Shown here piece after piece: positions 36,746 through 46,207 of a stretch of DNA of 64,000 nucleotides. The notes beneath the pieces are model-generated. The model made no database searches and was not told the DNA's origin. It was given only the letters and a program-made list of their open reading frames with translations. How positions within the stretch are numbered: position 1 is the stretch's first letter; the number at the start of each line of letters is the position of its first letter. This DNA comes from Paenalcaligenes faecalis (GTDB lineage Bacteria; Pseudomonadota; Gammaproteobacteria; Burkholderiales; Burkholderiaceae_B): assembly GCF_027557445.1 (NCBI RefSeq), contig NZ_CP106841.1:1722001-1786000 (forward strand). Reading direction: 5' to 3'. A program made the translations under genes and the position numbers.

Positions 36746-37686
36746 TGGACTTGCTCATAGACGGCGGTAAAGTCGACTGGAGGGTCTATAGCAAAACTAA
36801 CCAATTTATTTGTAGTGGGATCATCAAAAGCCAATGCTCTCGCATGCAGCATTTGACGCGTTGCACCTCCTAGGGGCTTTCCACCATAAATATCGTCGCC
36901 CAATAAGGGATGGCCTTGACTGCTGAGATGAACACGAATCTGGTGGGTACGGCCTGTTTCCAGCCTGCACTGCACTGCCGTCACAGCTAAGCCTCTGTCA
37001 AATAAGCCCTGTTCAATGACCTCGTAATGCGTACGAGCACTACGAGGGGCTATCGCATTTTGCGTCGCCATTCGAACAGGAACTCGCGCATCGCGCCCTA
37101 TAGGCAAGTCAATACAATCTGCCCCGTATAAAAAACCATGACAAAGTGCGATGTACTCACGCTTTACGGTTCGCTCTTGTAACTGACGCACCAAGTGGGT
37201 TTGTGCCATTTCGGTAAGCGCTACGACCATTAAACCCGTCGTATCTTTATCCAAACGGTGCACAATACCAGCACGAGCAACCTGTTTTAACTGAGGAAAA
37301 TGATAGAGCAAACCATTTAATAATGTGCCGCTCCAGTTACCGGCCCCTGGATGCGTCACCAGCCCAGCCGGTTTATTAATAACCAACCAGTCTTCAGTTT
37401 GATCTACTATGTCTAGCTCAATGTCTTCGGCCTCATAGGCTAACTCCTCTGGGCGAGACTGTGGTGTAACATGTAGCACATCACCCGGTAATACCTGATG
37501 ACGTATACGCACCTGTTGCCCATTAACTAATACATGCCCCTCTTCGATCCACGCTTGGATTCGACTGCGTGAGTGGTCAGGCATTAGCTGAGCTAGTACT
37601 TTATCTAAACGCTCTGGCATCGCACTAATGGCGATATTAAACTGCAAAGCGTGGCTGTTTTCTGTCTGGTCTATTGCTGAATTCAT
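36730..37686 (-). CDS. rluD: 23S rRNA pseudouridine synthase
   Basis: A 318-residue protein with an N-terminal S4 RNA-binding domain (RSRIQAWIEEGHVLVNG) and the RluA-family catalytic motif GIVHRLDKDTTGL, with the aspartate that forms the adduct. LETGRTHQIRVHL and HPLLGDDIYGG are also typical. It modifies uridines in 23S rRNA helix 69. It is divergent from bamD, a long-conserved arrangement in betaproteobacteria, and shares a promoter region of about 160 bases. Confidence 0.93.
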   Translation of the reverse strand: MNSAIDQTENSHALQFNIAISAMPERLDKVLAQLMPDHSRSRIQAWIEEGHVLVNGQQVRIRHQVLPGDVLHVTPQSRPEELAYEAEDIELDIVDQTEDWLVINKPAGLVTHPGAGNWSGTLLNGLLYHFPQLKQVARAGIVHRLDKDTTGLMVVALTEMAQTHLVRQLQERTVKREYIALCHGFLYGADCIDLPIGRDARVPVRMATQNAIAPRSARTHYEVIEQGLFDRGLAVTAVQCRLETGRTHQIRVHLSSQGHPLLGDDIYGGKPLGGATRQMLHARALAFDDPTTNKLVSFAIDPPVDFTAVYEQVQWKNK

Positions 37687-37849
37687 GATAAAACCTTAAA
37701 TATGAAGCTAAATTTTGACACGCTTAGATTGCACTGTACAGAATGACTAGCATAGAATCCCTTTAGCCCACTAAAATACGCTATTCTTATTGGTATTATT
37801 TTATTTGGCTTGGACCTAAACCCATTTGCTCATTGCAAAGGATGCTCTT

Positions 37850-38695
37850 GTGACGCGCTTAAACTCATCTATGACCCAGTTATCCTATACTCAACGCATT
37901 GGGCGTGCTTTATCTATTACTTGTGCCTGCTTACTACTCGCCGCGTGTGGATCCGTTAAAACCACCGTAGACCCCACCATTGGCTGGACTGCAGAGCGCC
38001 TCTATCAAGACGGTAAGGCAGAAATGGCAGCAGGTAACTGGAAACAAGCTCGAACACGCCTAGAGGCCGTAGAAGCTCGTTACCCTTTTGGTATTTACGC
38101 ACAACAAGCGCTCATTGACCAAGCCTATATCAACTGGAAAGACGACGAACCCGAGCAAGCTCTTGGCGCCATTGATCGCTTTCAAAAACAATATCCTAAT
38201 CACCCCGGTAGTGATTACATGTTGTACCTAAAAGGCTTAATTTCCTTTACGCCCCCCAGCGCAAGCTTGATGAAGTTCACGATGCAAGATCCGAGTGAGC
38301 GCGACCCAAAAGGCCTAAGCGAATCCTATGACGCCTTTATGCAATTGATCGAACAATACCCTGAAAGTCGCTATGCAAATGATGCGCGATTACGTGCTAG
38401 CTGGCTAGTCAATACCATTGCTCAAAACGAGGCTCACGTGGCTGAATACTATTACACACGCCATGCCTATGTTGCAGCGATTAACCGCGCGCAACGTGTC
38501 ATCACCGACTTTCAAGGCGTGCCTATTGCGGAACGCGCCCTCTACATCATGTACTTATCCTACGATAAGCTAGGCAAAAATGACCTACGTGATGACACCA
38601 AACGAGTCATGGATCAAAACTACCCAAACTCAAGCTACTTTACAAATGGTTTAGCTGAAAAGAAAAACTACTGGAATCCGATTAACTGGTTCTAA
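37850..38695 (+). CDS. bamD: Outer-membrane protein assembly factor BamD
   Basis: A lipoprotein of about 281 residues. The signal peptide ends in LLLAACGSVK, so the cysteine is acylated. TPR-type helices follow (AERLYQDGKAEMAAGNW, ARTRLEAVEARYPFG, and the later YDAFMQLIEQYPESRYA). It is part of the BAM complex that inserts outer-membrane proteins. Translation probably begins at GTG 37850, seven bases after AAAGGA; ATG at 37871 is the alternative. It ends at a terminator shared with the convergent helicase gene. Confidence 0.93.
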   Translation: MTRLNSSMTQLSYTQRIGRALSITCACLLLAACGSVKTTVDPTIGWTAERLYQDGKAEMAAGNWKQARTRLEAVEARYPFGIYAQQALIDQAYINWKDDEPEQALGAIDRFQKQYPNHPGSDYMLYLKGLISFTPPSASLMKFTMQDPSERDPKGLSESYDAFMQLIEQYPESRYANDARLRASWLVNTIAQNEAHVAEYYYTRHAYVAAINRAQRVITDFQGVPIAERALYIMYLSYDKLGKNDLRDDTKRVMDQNYPNSSYFTNGLAEKKNYWNPINWF

Positions 38696-38705
38696 TCCTT
38701 TTTTC

Positions 38706-38742
38706 TGCCCAGTAAACAATTAGTTTTCTGGGCATTTTTTTT
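38706..38742 (+). terminator. Terminator between bamD and dinG
   Basis: TGCCCAG and CTGGGCA form a seven-base stem followed by eight T on the plus strand. The helicase gene on the other strand ends inside the loop. Confidence 0.75.
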
Positions 38743-40732
38743 GATAGAAACTCAAGGCCTGAGAGGCACTACGTGTCCGAGTAAAAGGAGGCAAGCCACG
38801 CCACAGCACTTTGCCATAAGGCTTTTCAACCAAACGAGCATCACCCATAATCAATACTCCCCAGTCTTTTTCTGTACGAATTAACCGTCCCGCCCCCTGC
38901 TTTAAAGCAATCGCAGCCTCTGGTAGCTGATACTCCACAAATGGGTTGCCACCTCGATCTCGGCAGACTTTAATCCTTGCCTCTAAAACTGGATCATCGG
39001 GTGGAGCAAAAGGCAGCTTATCAATTGCCACTACTGTTAAAGCATCACCCGGTACATCAATGCCCTCCCAGAAACTAGCACTACCTACCAAGACAGCATT
39101 CGATTTAGCCCTAAACTCATCCAAAAGAACCTGACGCGATTTTTCACCTTGGCGCATTAAATGCCGAGTCAGTCCTAGGTTCTCTAATCGCTCTTGAATC
39201 AAATCAGCCATTTGGTCCACCCCCCGTAGAGTGGTACTCAAAATCAAGACCCCACCTTGGGCCTGCTGAATAAATGGCATAATTACATTAATAAAGGCAG
39301 GATAAAAATCAGCGCTATTAGGCAAAGGAAGCCCTTGAGGCACATAAAGTAGAGCTTGCTCAGGGTAATTGAACGGTGATGGCCAAACCTCGACTTTGGC
39401 CTCCCATAACCCGAGCTGATGCACAAAATGATTAAAATTACCATGCACTGATAGCGTGGCAGAGGTAAATATCCAGCTTTGCTCATCGCCTTTATAGCGA
39501 GAAAAAATTTGTGCTACTGATAAGGGGGCACGGTGTAAGCGCAAGTAACTGCTGCCATGCTCTACCCAGCGCACAGACTCTTGTTCTATTTGCTGTACTA
39601 ACGCCGGATCAGCATCAGGCATTAATGTACTTTTACCTAAACGATCTGGCTGCGTCCACACATACAGTTGCGCACGCAACTGCAAAGACGTTTTGTAAGC
39701 GGCGGCTAAATCAGGATGATGATCTTTGAGTAAATCAATTAGCTTAATCACCTTATCTAGCTTTTCTAAAAGCTCATCTAAGGCCCTGTCAAAACCATCT
39801 GCATTCGGCAAATCTAAAAACGTCGCTTTATGCCCAGATAGTTTTTGAATAGGTGCCGCCTGAAGACGTAGCTCTTGTACCGCCAAACGAATTGCCCCTG
39901 CCACCGCACTCCAATCTGTTGTCCCTTTGGCATGAGCTAAGCCCGCTGCCTCAATCAAATGAGCCACATCATTGATTTGATGCATGGAGATAGTGGTACC
40001 CAAAAACCGAGTTGCCACATCGGGTAACTGGTGGGCTTCGTCAAAAACGACTACATCGACCTCAGGAAGTAAATCGGTGATGCCTTCTTCGCGTAAAGCC
40101 AAGTCTGCCATAAATAACGCATGATTCACCACAATAATATCGGCCTCTTGGGCTTTGCGCCGGGCCTTTAAGACAAAGCATTCGCCCACATAAGGACAAT
40201 CCTGTCCTAAGCAGGTTTCTCTGGTGGAGGTGACCCGATGCCACACAGGTGCATCTTCGGGCACATCAGACAACTCGCTCTTATCACCCGTTTTACTGCG
40301 TTCAATGAATGTCTGTATGTGTTTCATCTGAGCGGCTTCGGCCCTAGAGCTAAAACCACGCTCATCCTGCTCGTATTTTTCAAAGTAATAATGGCACACA
40401 TAATTGCCTCTGCCTTTGAGCAAAGACACATTCAATGATAACGACAAGGCTTTGCGCAAATGAGGCAGGTCACGCCTAAACAACTGATCTTGTAAAGTGC
40501 GTGTACCTGTAGACACCAAGGCTTTACGACCACTTAAAAATAAAGGAACTAAATAAGCCCATGTTTTACCTGTGCCAGTCCCTGCCTCGGCGACTAAGGT
40601 GGAAGGCGTGTCGAGAGCATGTTGGATGGATTGAGCCAGTTCGAGTTGTTGGGTACGTAGCACATAATGGTCTACCGATGCTGCTAATGGGCCATCATTA
40701 GCAAATACCTCGTCTAAGTCCTGCAAAAGCAT
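38720..40732 (-). CDS. dinG: DinG/YoaA-type ATP-dependent DNA helicase
   Basis: A helicase of about 670 residues, superfamily 2, XPD-like. Walker A is EAGTGTGKTWAYL and the DEAH box is VVFDEAHQLPD. Between them four cysteines (near RETCLGQDCPYVGEC and the earlier NYVCHYY) form a likely iron-sulfur cluster. C-terminal motifs include ILSTTLRG and GAGRLIRTEKDWG. The ATG at 40732 is preferred because relatives begin with a MLLQDLDEVF-like sequence; the open frame extends 20 more codons to 40792 with a hydrophobic stretch not expected in a helicase. The closest E. coli relative may be YoaA, so the symbol is approximate. Confidence 0.88.
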   Translation of the reverse strand: MLLQDLDEVFANDGPLAASVDHYVLRTQQLELAQSIQHALDTPSTLVAEAGTGTGKTWAYLVPLFLSGRKALVSTGTRTLQDQLFRRDLPHLRKALSLSLNVSLLKGRGNYVCHYYFEKYEQDERGFSSRAEAAQMKHIQTFIERSKTGDKSELSDVPEDAPVWHRVTSTRETCLGQDCPYVGECFVLKARRKAQEADIIVVNHALFMADLALREEGITDLLPEVDVVVFDEAHQLPDVATRFLGTTISMHQINDVAHLIEAAGLAHAKGTTDWSAVAGAIRLAVQELRLQAAPIQKLSGHKATFLDLPNADGFDRALDELLEKLDKVIKLIDLLKDHHPDLAAAYKTSLQLRAQLYVWTQPDRLGKSTLMPDADPALVQQIEQESVRWVEHGSSYLRLHRAPLSVAQIFSRYKGDEQSWIFTSATLSVHGNFNHFVHQLGLWEAKVEVWPSPFNYPEQALLYVPQGLPLPNSADFYPAFINVIMPFIQQAQGGVLILSTTLRGVDQMADLIQERLENLGLTRHLMRQGEKSRQVLLDEFRAKSNAVLVGSASFWEGIDVPGDALTVVAIDKLPFAPPDDPVLEARIKVCRDRGGNPFVEYQLPEAAIALKQGAGRLIRTEKDWGVLIMGDARLVEKPYGKVLWRGLPPFTRTRSASQALSFYQKKCPEN

Positions 40733-40863
40733 GATAATTATGATGAGAAAAAATAAAAGCGGAAAGAGCGCAAGACTTATCTTGACTCTCAAATCATACT
40801 ACACTGCTACACTTATCTTGAATACAAAGCGCACAACAGCATTACGCTTTTTTACTGGAAACC

Positions 40864-43221
40864 ATGACAAATACATCTACCATCGACCAATCCCGCATCC
40901 TACAACTTTTAGCCGAAGAGCTATCTATACGCGCATCCCAAGCGGCTGCTGCGATTGACTTGTTAGATGGCGGCGCCACTGTCCCCTTTATCGCCCGTTA
41001 TCGTAAAGAGGCCACAGGAGGTCTGGATGATGTGGTGTTACGTGATCTTGAGGTCCGTTTGCTCTATATGCGAGAGCTAGAAACACGCCGCTTAGCTATC
41101 CTAGACAGTATTCGAGAGCAAGAAAAACTCACTCCTGAACTAGAAGCCGCGATTCTAGAGGCAAACAGTAAACAGCGCCTTGAAGACCTATACACCCCCT
41201 ACAAACCTAAGCGTCGCACACGCGCCCAAATTGCATTAGAGGCTGGTCTAGAGGCTCTTACTGAAGCCATCTTAGCCGACAAAAACTGCGATCCCCTGCA
41301 GCTCGCTGAAACCTTCATCAATATAGAAGCAGGATTTGAGGACGCGAAAAAAACACTAGATGGCGCTCGAGAAATTCTTGCCCAACGTTATGTAGAAAAT
41401 GCCGACCTGCTCGAAAACATGCGTAATTACTTATGGCAACATGGCATGTTGTATGCAACGGTCGTAGAAGGTAAAGAAACGGAAGGCGATAAATTCCGTG
41501 ACTGGTTTGATTTTTCAGAAAACCTCAAGACCTTGCCATCTCATCGAGTACTGGCCTTATTGCGTGGTCGCCAGCAAGGCGTACTAGCACTTCGTTTAGG
41601 TCTGAGCCCTGAGCTCGAGGCCCTAAGTCCTCATCCGTGTATAGAGCGCGTTGCCAAAATTAGCCATTGCCCTGCTGACTTTTCTACCGATGCAAAACCT
41701 CAAGCAAAATGGTTAGCCGAAGTCTGTCGCATCACCTGGCGCGTTAAGCTTCTAACTGCTTTTGAAACGGAGTTAATTGGTCGTTTACGTGATGAGGCGG
41801 AGTCTGAAGCCACTCGTGTGTTTGCGGCTAACTTACGCGACTTACTTTTAGCTGCTCCAGCGGGAAATAAACGCGTGTTAGGCCTAGATCCCGGCATACG
41901 CACCGGGGTCAAAGTAGCGGCTATTGATGAAACAGGCAAAGTCATTGCTACCGATACGGTCTACCCTTTTGGGGGGCGTAAGGATATTGCGGGTACAACC
42001 CAAACCATCAGCCAGTTATTACGTCAGCACAATCTACAACTCATTGCGATTGGTAATGGAACCGCATCGCGTGAAACCGAACAATTAGTGAAAGCGCTAC
42101 TTAAAGAGAATACTGAATTTTCCTCAGTACAACATATCGTTGTCTCGGAAGCAGGCGCATCGGTCTACTCCGCCTCTGAATTAGGCAGTCAAGAATTCCC
42201 TGACTTAGATGTGAGCTTACGGGGTGCTGTTTCGATCGCACGTCGTCTTCAAGACCCATTAGCTGAGTTAGTGAAAATTGATCCCAAAGCGATTGGTGTG
42301 GGACAATATCAGCATGACGTAAATCAACGCGAACTAGAACGTTCTTTAGACGCAGTGGTAGAGGATTGTGTAAACGCGGTAGGAGTGGATGTCAATACGG
42401 CTTCTGCGGCCCTATTAGCCCGAGTCTCTGGACTCAATAAAACCTTAGCTGAAAACATTGTAGAGTGGCGTGACGAAAACGGGGCCTTTCCTGATCGAAA
42501 AACCTTATTGAGCGTCAAACGCTTTGGCCCTAAAACATTTGAACAAGCGGCTGGTTTTTTACGTATTCCTAATGGCTCAAACCCTTTGGATGGATCAGCG
42601 GTTCACCCTGAGGCTTATCCCGTAGTAGAGCGTATCTTAAAGAAAATTCAAGCGGATGCCGCTGCAGTAGTAGGGCAAGCCGATGCTCTAAAAGGCTTAT
42701 CACCTAAAGAGTTTACTGACGAGCAATTTGGTTTACCTACCGTACAGGATATTTTTACTGAAATTGAAAAACCAGGTCGAGATCCTCGTCCGGAGTTCAA
42801 AACAGCCCAATTTATGGATGGGGTAACGGAAATTCGCGATCTACATGTGGGCATGATTCTAGAGGGTGTGGTTAGCAACGTGGCTAATTTTGGTGCCTTT
42901 GTTGATATTGGCGTACATCAAGATGGGTTAGTGCATATTTCGGCCTTAGCCAATAAATTTGTCGAAGATCCGCGTGATGTGGTTCGTGTAGGTCAAACAG
43001 TAACAGTCAAAGTCCTTGAGGTCGATGAGCCCCGTAAACGTATTAGTCTAACAATGCGTCTCGAAGACTCTGCGGAACCAAGCCTAAAAAAAGCCACTAC
43101 TCAAGATAAACCTCAACGCCATGGTTCACGGCCTCCTCGGGCAGATCGTCAATCCCAACGAAATACACCTGATGCCGGTAATAACGCCATGGCAGCAGCC
43201 TTTGCTAAATTGAAAAAATAA
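40864..43221 (+). CDS. tex: Transcription accessory protein Tex
   Basis: A 785-residue Tex protein. In order: the N-terminal helical domain ([21 protein letters not shown]), a YqgF/RNase H-like domain ([15 protein letters not shown]), helix-hairpin-helix repeats ([38 protein letters not shown]) and a C-terminal S1 RNA-binding domain ([17 protein letters not shown]). It acts in the cytoplasm with RNA polymerase; in Bordetella it is needed for normal toxin gene expression. It is divergent from the helicase gene, and tyrA follows four bases after its stop. Confidence 0.95.
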   Translation: MTNTSTIDQSRILQLLAEELSIRASQAAAAIDLLDGGATVPFIARYRKEATGGLDDVVLRDLEVRLLYMRELETRRLAILDSIREQEKLTPELEAAILEANSKQRLEDLYTPYKPKRRTRAQIALEAGLEALTEAILADKNCDPLQLAETFINIEAGFEDAKKTLDGAREILAQRYVENADLLENMRNYLWQHGMLYATVVEGKETEGDKFRDWFDFSENLKTLPSHRVLALLRGRQQGVLALRLGLSPELEALSPHPCIERVAKISHCPADFSTDAKPQAKWLAEVCRITWRVKLLTAFETELIGRLRDEAESEATRVFAANLRDLLLAAPAGNKRVLGLDPGIRTGVKVAAIDETGKVIATDTVYPFGGRKDIAGTTQTISQLLRQHNLQLIAIGNGTASRETEQLVKALLKENTEFSSVQHIVVSEAGASVYSASELGSQEFPDLDVSLRGAVSIARRLQDPLAELVKIDPKAIGVGQYQHDVNQRELERSLDAVVEDCVNAVGVDVNTASAALLARVSGLNKTLAENIVEWRDENGAFPDRKTLLSVKRFGPKTFEQAAGFLRIPNGSNPLDGSAVHPEAYPVVERILKKIQADAAAVVGQADALKGLSPKEFTDEQFGLPTVQDIFTEIEKPGRDPRPEFKTAQFMDGVTEIRDLHVGMILEGVVSNVANFGAFVDIGVHQDGLVHISALANKFVEDPRDVVRVGQTVTVKVLEVDEPRKRISLTMRLEDSAEPSLKKATTQDKPQRHGSRPPRADRQSQRNTPDAGNNAMAAAFAKLKK

Positions 43222-43225
43222 CATC

Positions 43226-44086
43226 ATGGCTGAACCTAAAACTCTAGCTCTATTAGGTTGCGGATTGATGGGTGGCTCATTTGCCTTAGCCGCCCAGCAA
43301 GCTCATGCAATTGACCACGTTATAGGCTACTCGATACCTGCGAAGACTGCCGAGTACTTTTATCAGCAAGAGGTCATTCAATCGGTTGCACAAACCGCAG
43401 CACAAGCCGTCAGTCAGGCAGATGTCGTATTGATAGCGACTCCTGTTGCTGCAATAGCACCGCTCTTAGCTGAGATCGCACCTGCTTTACCGGATCACGC
43501 CTTAATTATGGATGTGGGTAGCACTAAACGTAGCATTCAACTTGCCGCACAACAGGTTCTGGGTACCCATTATCATCGCTTTATTCCTGCTCACCCAATT
43601 GCAGGCAAAGAAAAAGCAGGACATAGTGATCCCTTTGCCTCTCTTTATCAGGGAAAAACGGTTGTTTTGTGTCCGGATGAGCACACTCTACCTATCGCCT
43701 TAGAACAAGCACAACAGTTGTGGCAAGCCGTTGGAGCTATTCCTAAAATCATGGATGCCACCGCACACGACAGAGGCTTAGGCGCAGTCAGCCATCTGCC
43801 CCACCTTATTGCCTTTGCCTATATGGATGCCCTGCTAAATCAAACAGACAGCGAACAATTATTAGCCTTAGGTGGGCCTGGTTTTAGAGACTTCTCTCGA
43901 ATTGCAGGTTGTGATGCCACCGTTTGGCGTGACATTTTGCCAGACAATCAAGACCAAGTCTTACCGCTATTACAGGCAGTACGCCAGTCATTAGATCAAC
44001 TAGAACATGTTATTACACAACATGACACCCCCGCGCTAGAGGCTCTACTCTCCCGAGCAAGCCAAGCGCGTATTCATTGGAAATAG
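43226..44086 (+). CDS. tyrA: Prephenate/arogenate dehydrogenase
   Basis: A 286-residue monofunctional TyrA. The N-terminal NAD-binding motif is LLGCGLMGGSFAL, VLIATPVAAI follows, and PAHPIAGKEKAGH carries the substrate-binding histidine. The C-terminal helical dimer domain has RDFSRIAGCDATVW. It performs the NAD-dependent step from prephenate toward tyrosine. It starts four bases after tex, so the two are co-transcribed. No chorismate mutase domain is present. Confidence 0.92.
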   Translation: MAEPKTLALLGCGLMGGSFALAAQQAHAIDHVIGYSIPAKTAEYFYQQEVIQSVAQTAAQAVSQADVVLIATPVAAIAPLLAEIAPALPDHALIMDVGSTKRSIQLAAQQVLGTHYHRFIPAHPIAGKEKAGHSDPFASLYQGKTVVLCPDEHTLPIALEQAQQLWQAVGAIPKIMDATAHDRGLGAVSHLPHLIAFAYMDALLNQTDSEQLLALGGPGFRDFSRIAGCDATVWRDILPDNQDQVLPLLQAVRQSLDQLEHVITQHDTPALEALLSRASQARIHWK

Positions 44087-44095
44087 GAGCTTATT

Positions 44096-45070
44096 ATGTT
44101 TAAACCTGTATTACGCCGCAGCGTTATCGCCGTTGCCGCACTTTGTCTGTCTGGTGCTGCCCTAGCCCAACAAAATGTAACGCGCTTAATTGTGCCATTT
44201 TCTGCAGGCGGCCCAATTGATGTGAGTGCTCGCGTTCTAGCCGAAGGCGTTAAAGAACACCTAGGTACCGTGATCATTGAAAACAAACCCGGCGCAGGCG
44301 GTAACATTGGTTCTGATCTCGTAGCTAAAGCAAAACCGGATGGCAAGACAATTGGCATTTCCACCTTGGCCTCACATGCGGTGAACCCTTGGTTATACAG
44401 CAAAATGCCTTACGATGCCGACAAGGACTTTAGTGCCGTTAGTCTGATGGTCTATGTGCCTAACGTTCTTGTTATGAATGCTGAACAAGCCGATAAACTA
44501 GGTATTGCCACTGTGGCTGACTTAATTGCCTATGCCAAAGCAAATCCAGGTAAATTAAACTATGGCTCAGGCGGCAATGGAAGTGGCGGACACCTAGCCG
44601 GTGAACTATTCAAAAAACAAGCTGAGGTTGATGTAGCTCACATCCCTTACAACGGTGGCTCTCCCGCACAGATGGCATTGCTTTCTGCCGAAGTCGATTT
44701 CACTTTTGATAACCTCGCCACGGCTGCACCTAATATCCAGAATGGTAAGTTGAAGGCCTTGGCTGTCACTACAGACGAACGCTCAGACGTATTGCCTGAA
44801 ATCCCTACAGTAAAAGAAAGTGGATTAAACAATTTCTCTGTAGCGACTTGGTGGGGTATTGTTGCTCCAGCCGGCACACCTGAGGCAGAAATCAAAAAAA
44901 TCAATGAGGCATTCACTGCCGCCATGAATAGCGATAAAGTCAAAGAGCGCTTTGCCGGTTTAATGGTAACCCCTACGCCAAGCAGCCCAGAAGCATTTGA
45001 AAAGCTAATGAGCGAAGAGCGCGCACGTTACAAACAAATCGTTGAAGATGCAGGTGCTCGTGTAGATTAA
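44096..45070 (+). CDS. Bug-family periplasmic solute-binding protein
   Basis: A 324-residue tripartite tricarboxylate transporter receptor. The signal peptide ends at LSGAALAQQ. Family motifs are LIVPFSAGGPIDVSAR, NKPGAGGNIGSDLVAKAKPDG, LNYGSGGNGSGGHLAGE and WWGIVAPAGTP. Bug proteins bind carboxylates and related small molecules and are greatly expanded in Bordetella and other Alcaligenaceae. No TctA or TctB membrane genes lie beside it, so it is an orphan receptor. It starts 9 bases after tyrA with a GGAGC ribosome-binding site. Confidence 0.92.
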   Translation: MFKPVLRRSVIAVAALCLSGAALAQQNVTRLIVPFSAGGPIDVSARVLAEGVKEHLGTVIIENKPGAGGNIGSDLVAKAKPDGKTIGISTLASHAVNPWLYSKMPYDADKDFSAVSLMVYVPNVLVMNAEQADKLGIATVADLIAYAKANPGKLNYGSGGNGSGGHLAGELFKKQAEVDVAHIPYNGGSPAQMALLSAEVDFTFDNLATAAPNIQNGKLKALAVTTDERSDVLPEIPTVKESGLNNFSVATWWGIVAPAGTPEAEIKKINEAFTAAMNSDKVKERFAGLMVTPTPSSPEAFEKLMSEERARYKQIVEDAGARVD

Positions 45071-45111
45071 ATCACCCTCATTTCGTTTCATCACGATACA
45101 CAGGCCCCCGT

Positions 45112-46023
45112 TTAACTGGGGGCTTGTTCATTAATCTCTTGGATTCGTTGTGTCACGCTATTAATAAATAGCTCCATTATTTCTGGCAACTCCCTGCCCT
45201 GCATCACTTGCAATTGCACCACTCGGGCATGCATTTCGGTATTTTTAATCGGTATAGCGACCAGGCCTGAAGCCTGTAAGCGCCCTGACACCGATACATA
45301 ACTGGCAAACAACACGGCTTGAGTATCTCTGACATAGGCATGGAGCGCCTCAGCGTGATTACTATATACCGATGGCTCTACCCATTTTCCTGTTCGATTA
45401 CACGCTAATTGATAAAGCTTAAAAGTAGACGTGTTTTTATCCGTCAAAGCCAGCGGGTATTTTTGTACATCGTCCAAAAACAAGCGTTTTCGTTTCGCTA
45501 AGGGATGCTGAGTAGACATAATCGCTAAAGCGGGAGCATTAAATGAATAACGCACTGCCACGTTCTCTGCGGGGGTGGTACTAAAGGTAATCGCAATATC
45601 AGCCTCTCCGGTAGCCACTCGTTCTGTTGCCACTTTAGCGCTGCTTACAAATACATCAAAACGACTCTGCGGATAAGCCAAGTGAAATTGCGCCATTACA
45701 CTAGGCACTAGCTCATGTGCTACGCCTTGGGTACACGCCAAGCGAATTGGGTGTTTTACAGCATCTTGCAAGCTAGCTATCGCCTGAAATGTCGCATCGG
45801 TTTCTAAATTCACACGCCGAACATGTTTTAGCAGCATTTGACCAGCTACGGTTAAACGCATACCCCGAGCACTACGCTCAAACAAGGTGGTTCCAACACG
45901 CTGCTCTAGCTGATTAATTTGCCGGCTAACGGCTGAAACAGCTACATGCAATGACTCTGATGCCCCACTCAAACTTCCCTGCTGAGCCACCTCATAAAAA
46001 TATTTAAAAGCCAATGATTGCAT
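45112..46023 (-). CDS. LysR-family transcription regulator
   Basis: A protein of about 303 residues. The helix-turn-helix is at residues 1-60 (AFKYFYEVAQQGSLSGAS, VAVSAVSRQINQLEQ) and a ligand-binding domain follows. The ATG at 46023 is chosen because it begins MQSLAFKYFYE as in the family and has GGA five bases upstream; a longer frame runs to 46062. It is divergent from the peptide-transporter operon and probably controls it; the inverted repeat at 46078-46091 is a possible operator. The inducer is unknown. Confidence 0.88.
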   Translation of the reverse strand: MQSLAFKYFYEVAQQGSLSGASESLHVAVSAVSRQINQLEQRVGTTLFERSARGMRLTVAGQMLLKHVRRVNLETDATFQAIASLQDAVKHPIRLACTQGVAHELVPSVMAQFHLAYPQSRFDVFVSSAKVATERVATGEADIAITFSTTPAENVAVRYSFNAPALAIMSTQHPLAKRKRLFLDDVQKYPLALTDKNTSTFKLYQLACNRTGKWVEPSVYSNHAEALHAYVRDTQAVLFASYVSVSGRLQASGLVAIPIKNTEMHARVVQLQVMQGRELPEIMELFINSVTQRIQEINEQAPS

Positions 46024-46077
46024 TACTATCCAATTGATTTTTCTAATAAATTTAAACTTCAACTACTTTCTATAAAC

Positions 46078-46091
46078 TAGGGTTTACCCTA
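46078..46091. promoter_or_regulatory. Candidate operator in LysR/dpp divergent region
   Basis: TAGGGT-TT-ACCCTA is a perfect inverted repeat about 55 bases from the LysR gene start and about 115 bases from the dppA start. Its symmetry and position suit a regulator site; the binding protein is inferred. Confidence 0.35.
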
Positions 46092-46207
46092 AAAAGTCTT
46101 TCTAAAAAAAGCAAATAGTCCTCTAATTCTTATCATTGTATAGAAAGCATCCTCTCTATATACTTCTTTTTGAACAATTATTTCTGTTGATTTCATCTGG
46201 AGACATT

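Noticed and set aside
40733-40792. N-terminal hydrophobic extension of the DinG-like helicase
   Set aside because: It has no matching ribosome-binding site and relatives start at the MLLQDLDEVF position; a membrane helix is not expected there.
41700-41945. Frame opposite tex, with similar ones opposite maeB, lpd and odhB
   Set aside because: Antisense shadows of well-supported genes, with no ribosome-binding site or recognisable domain.
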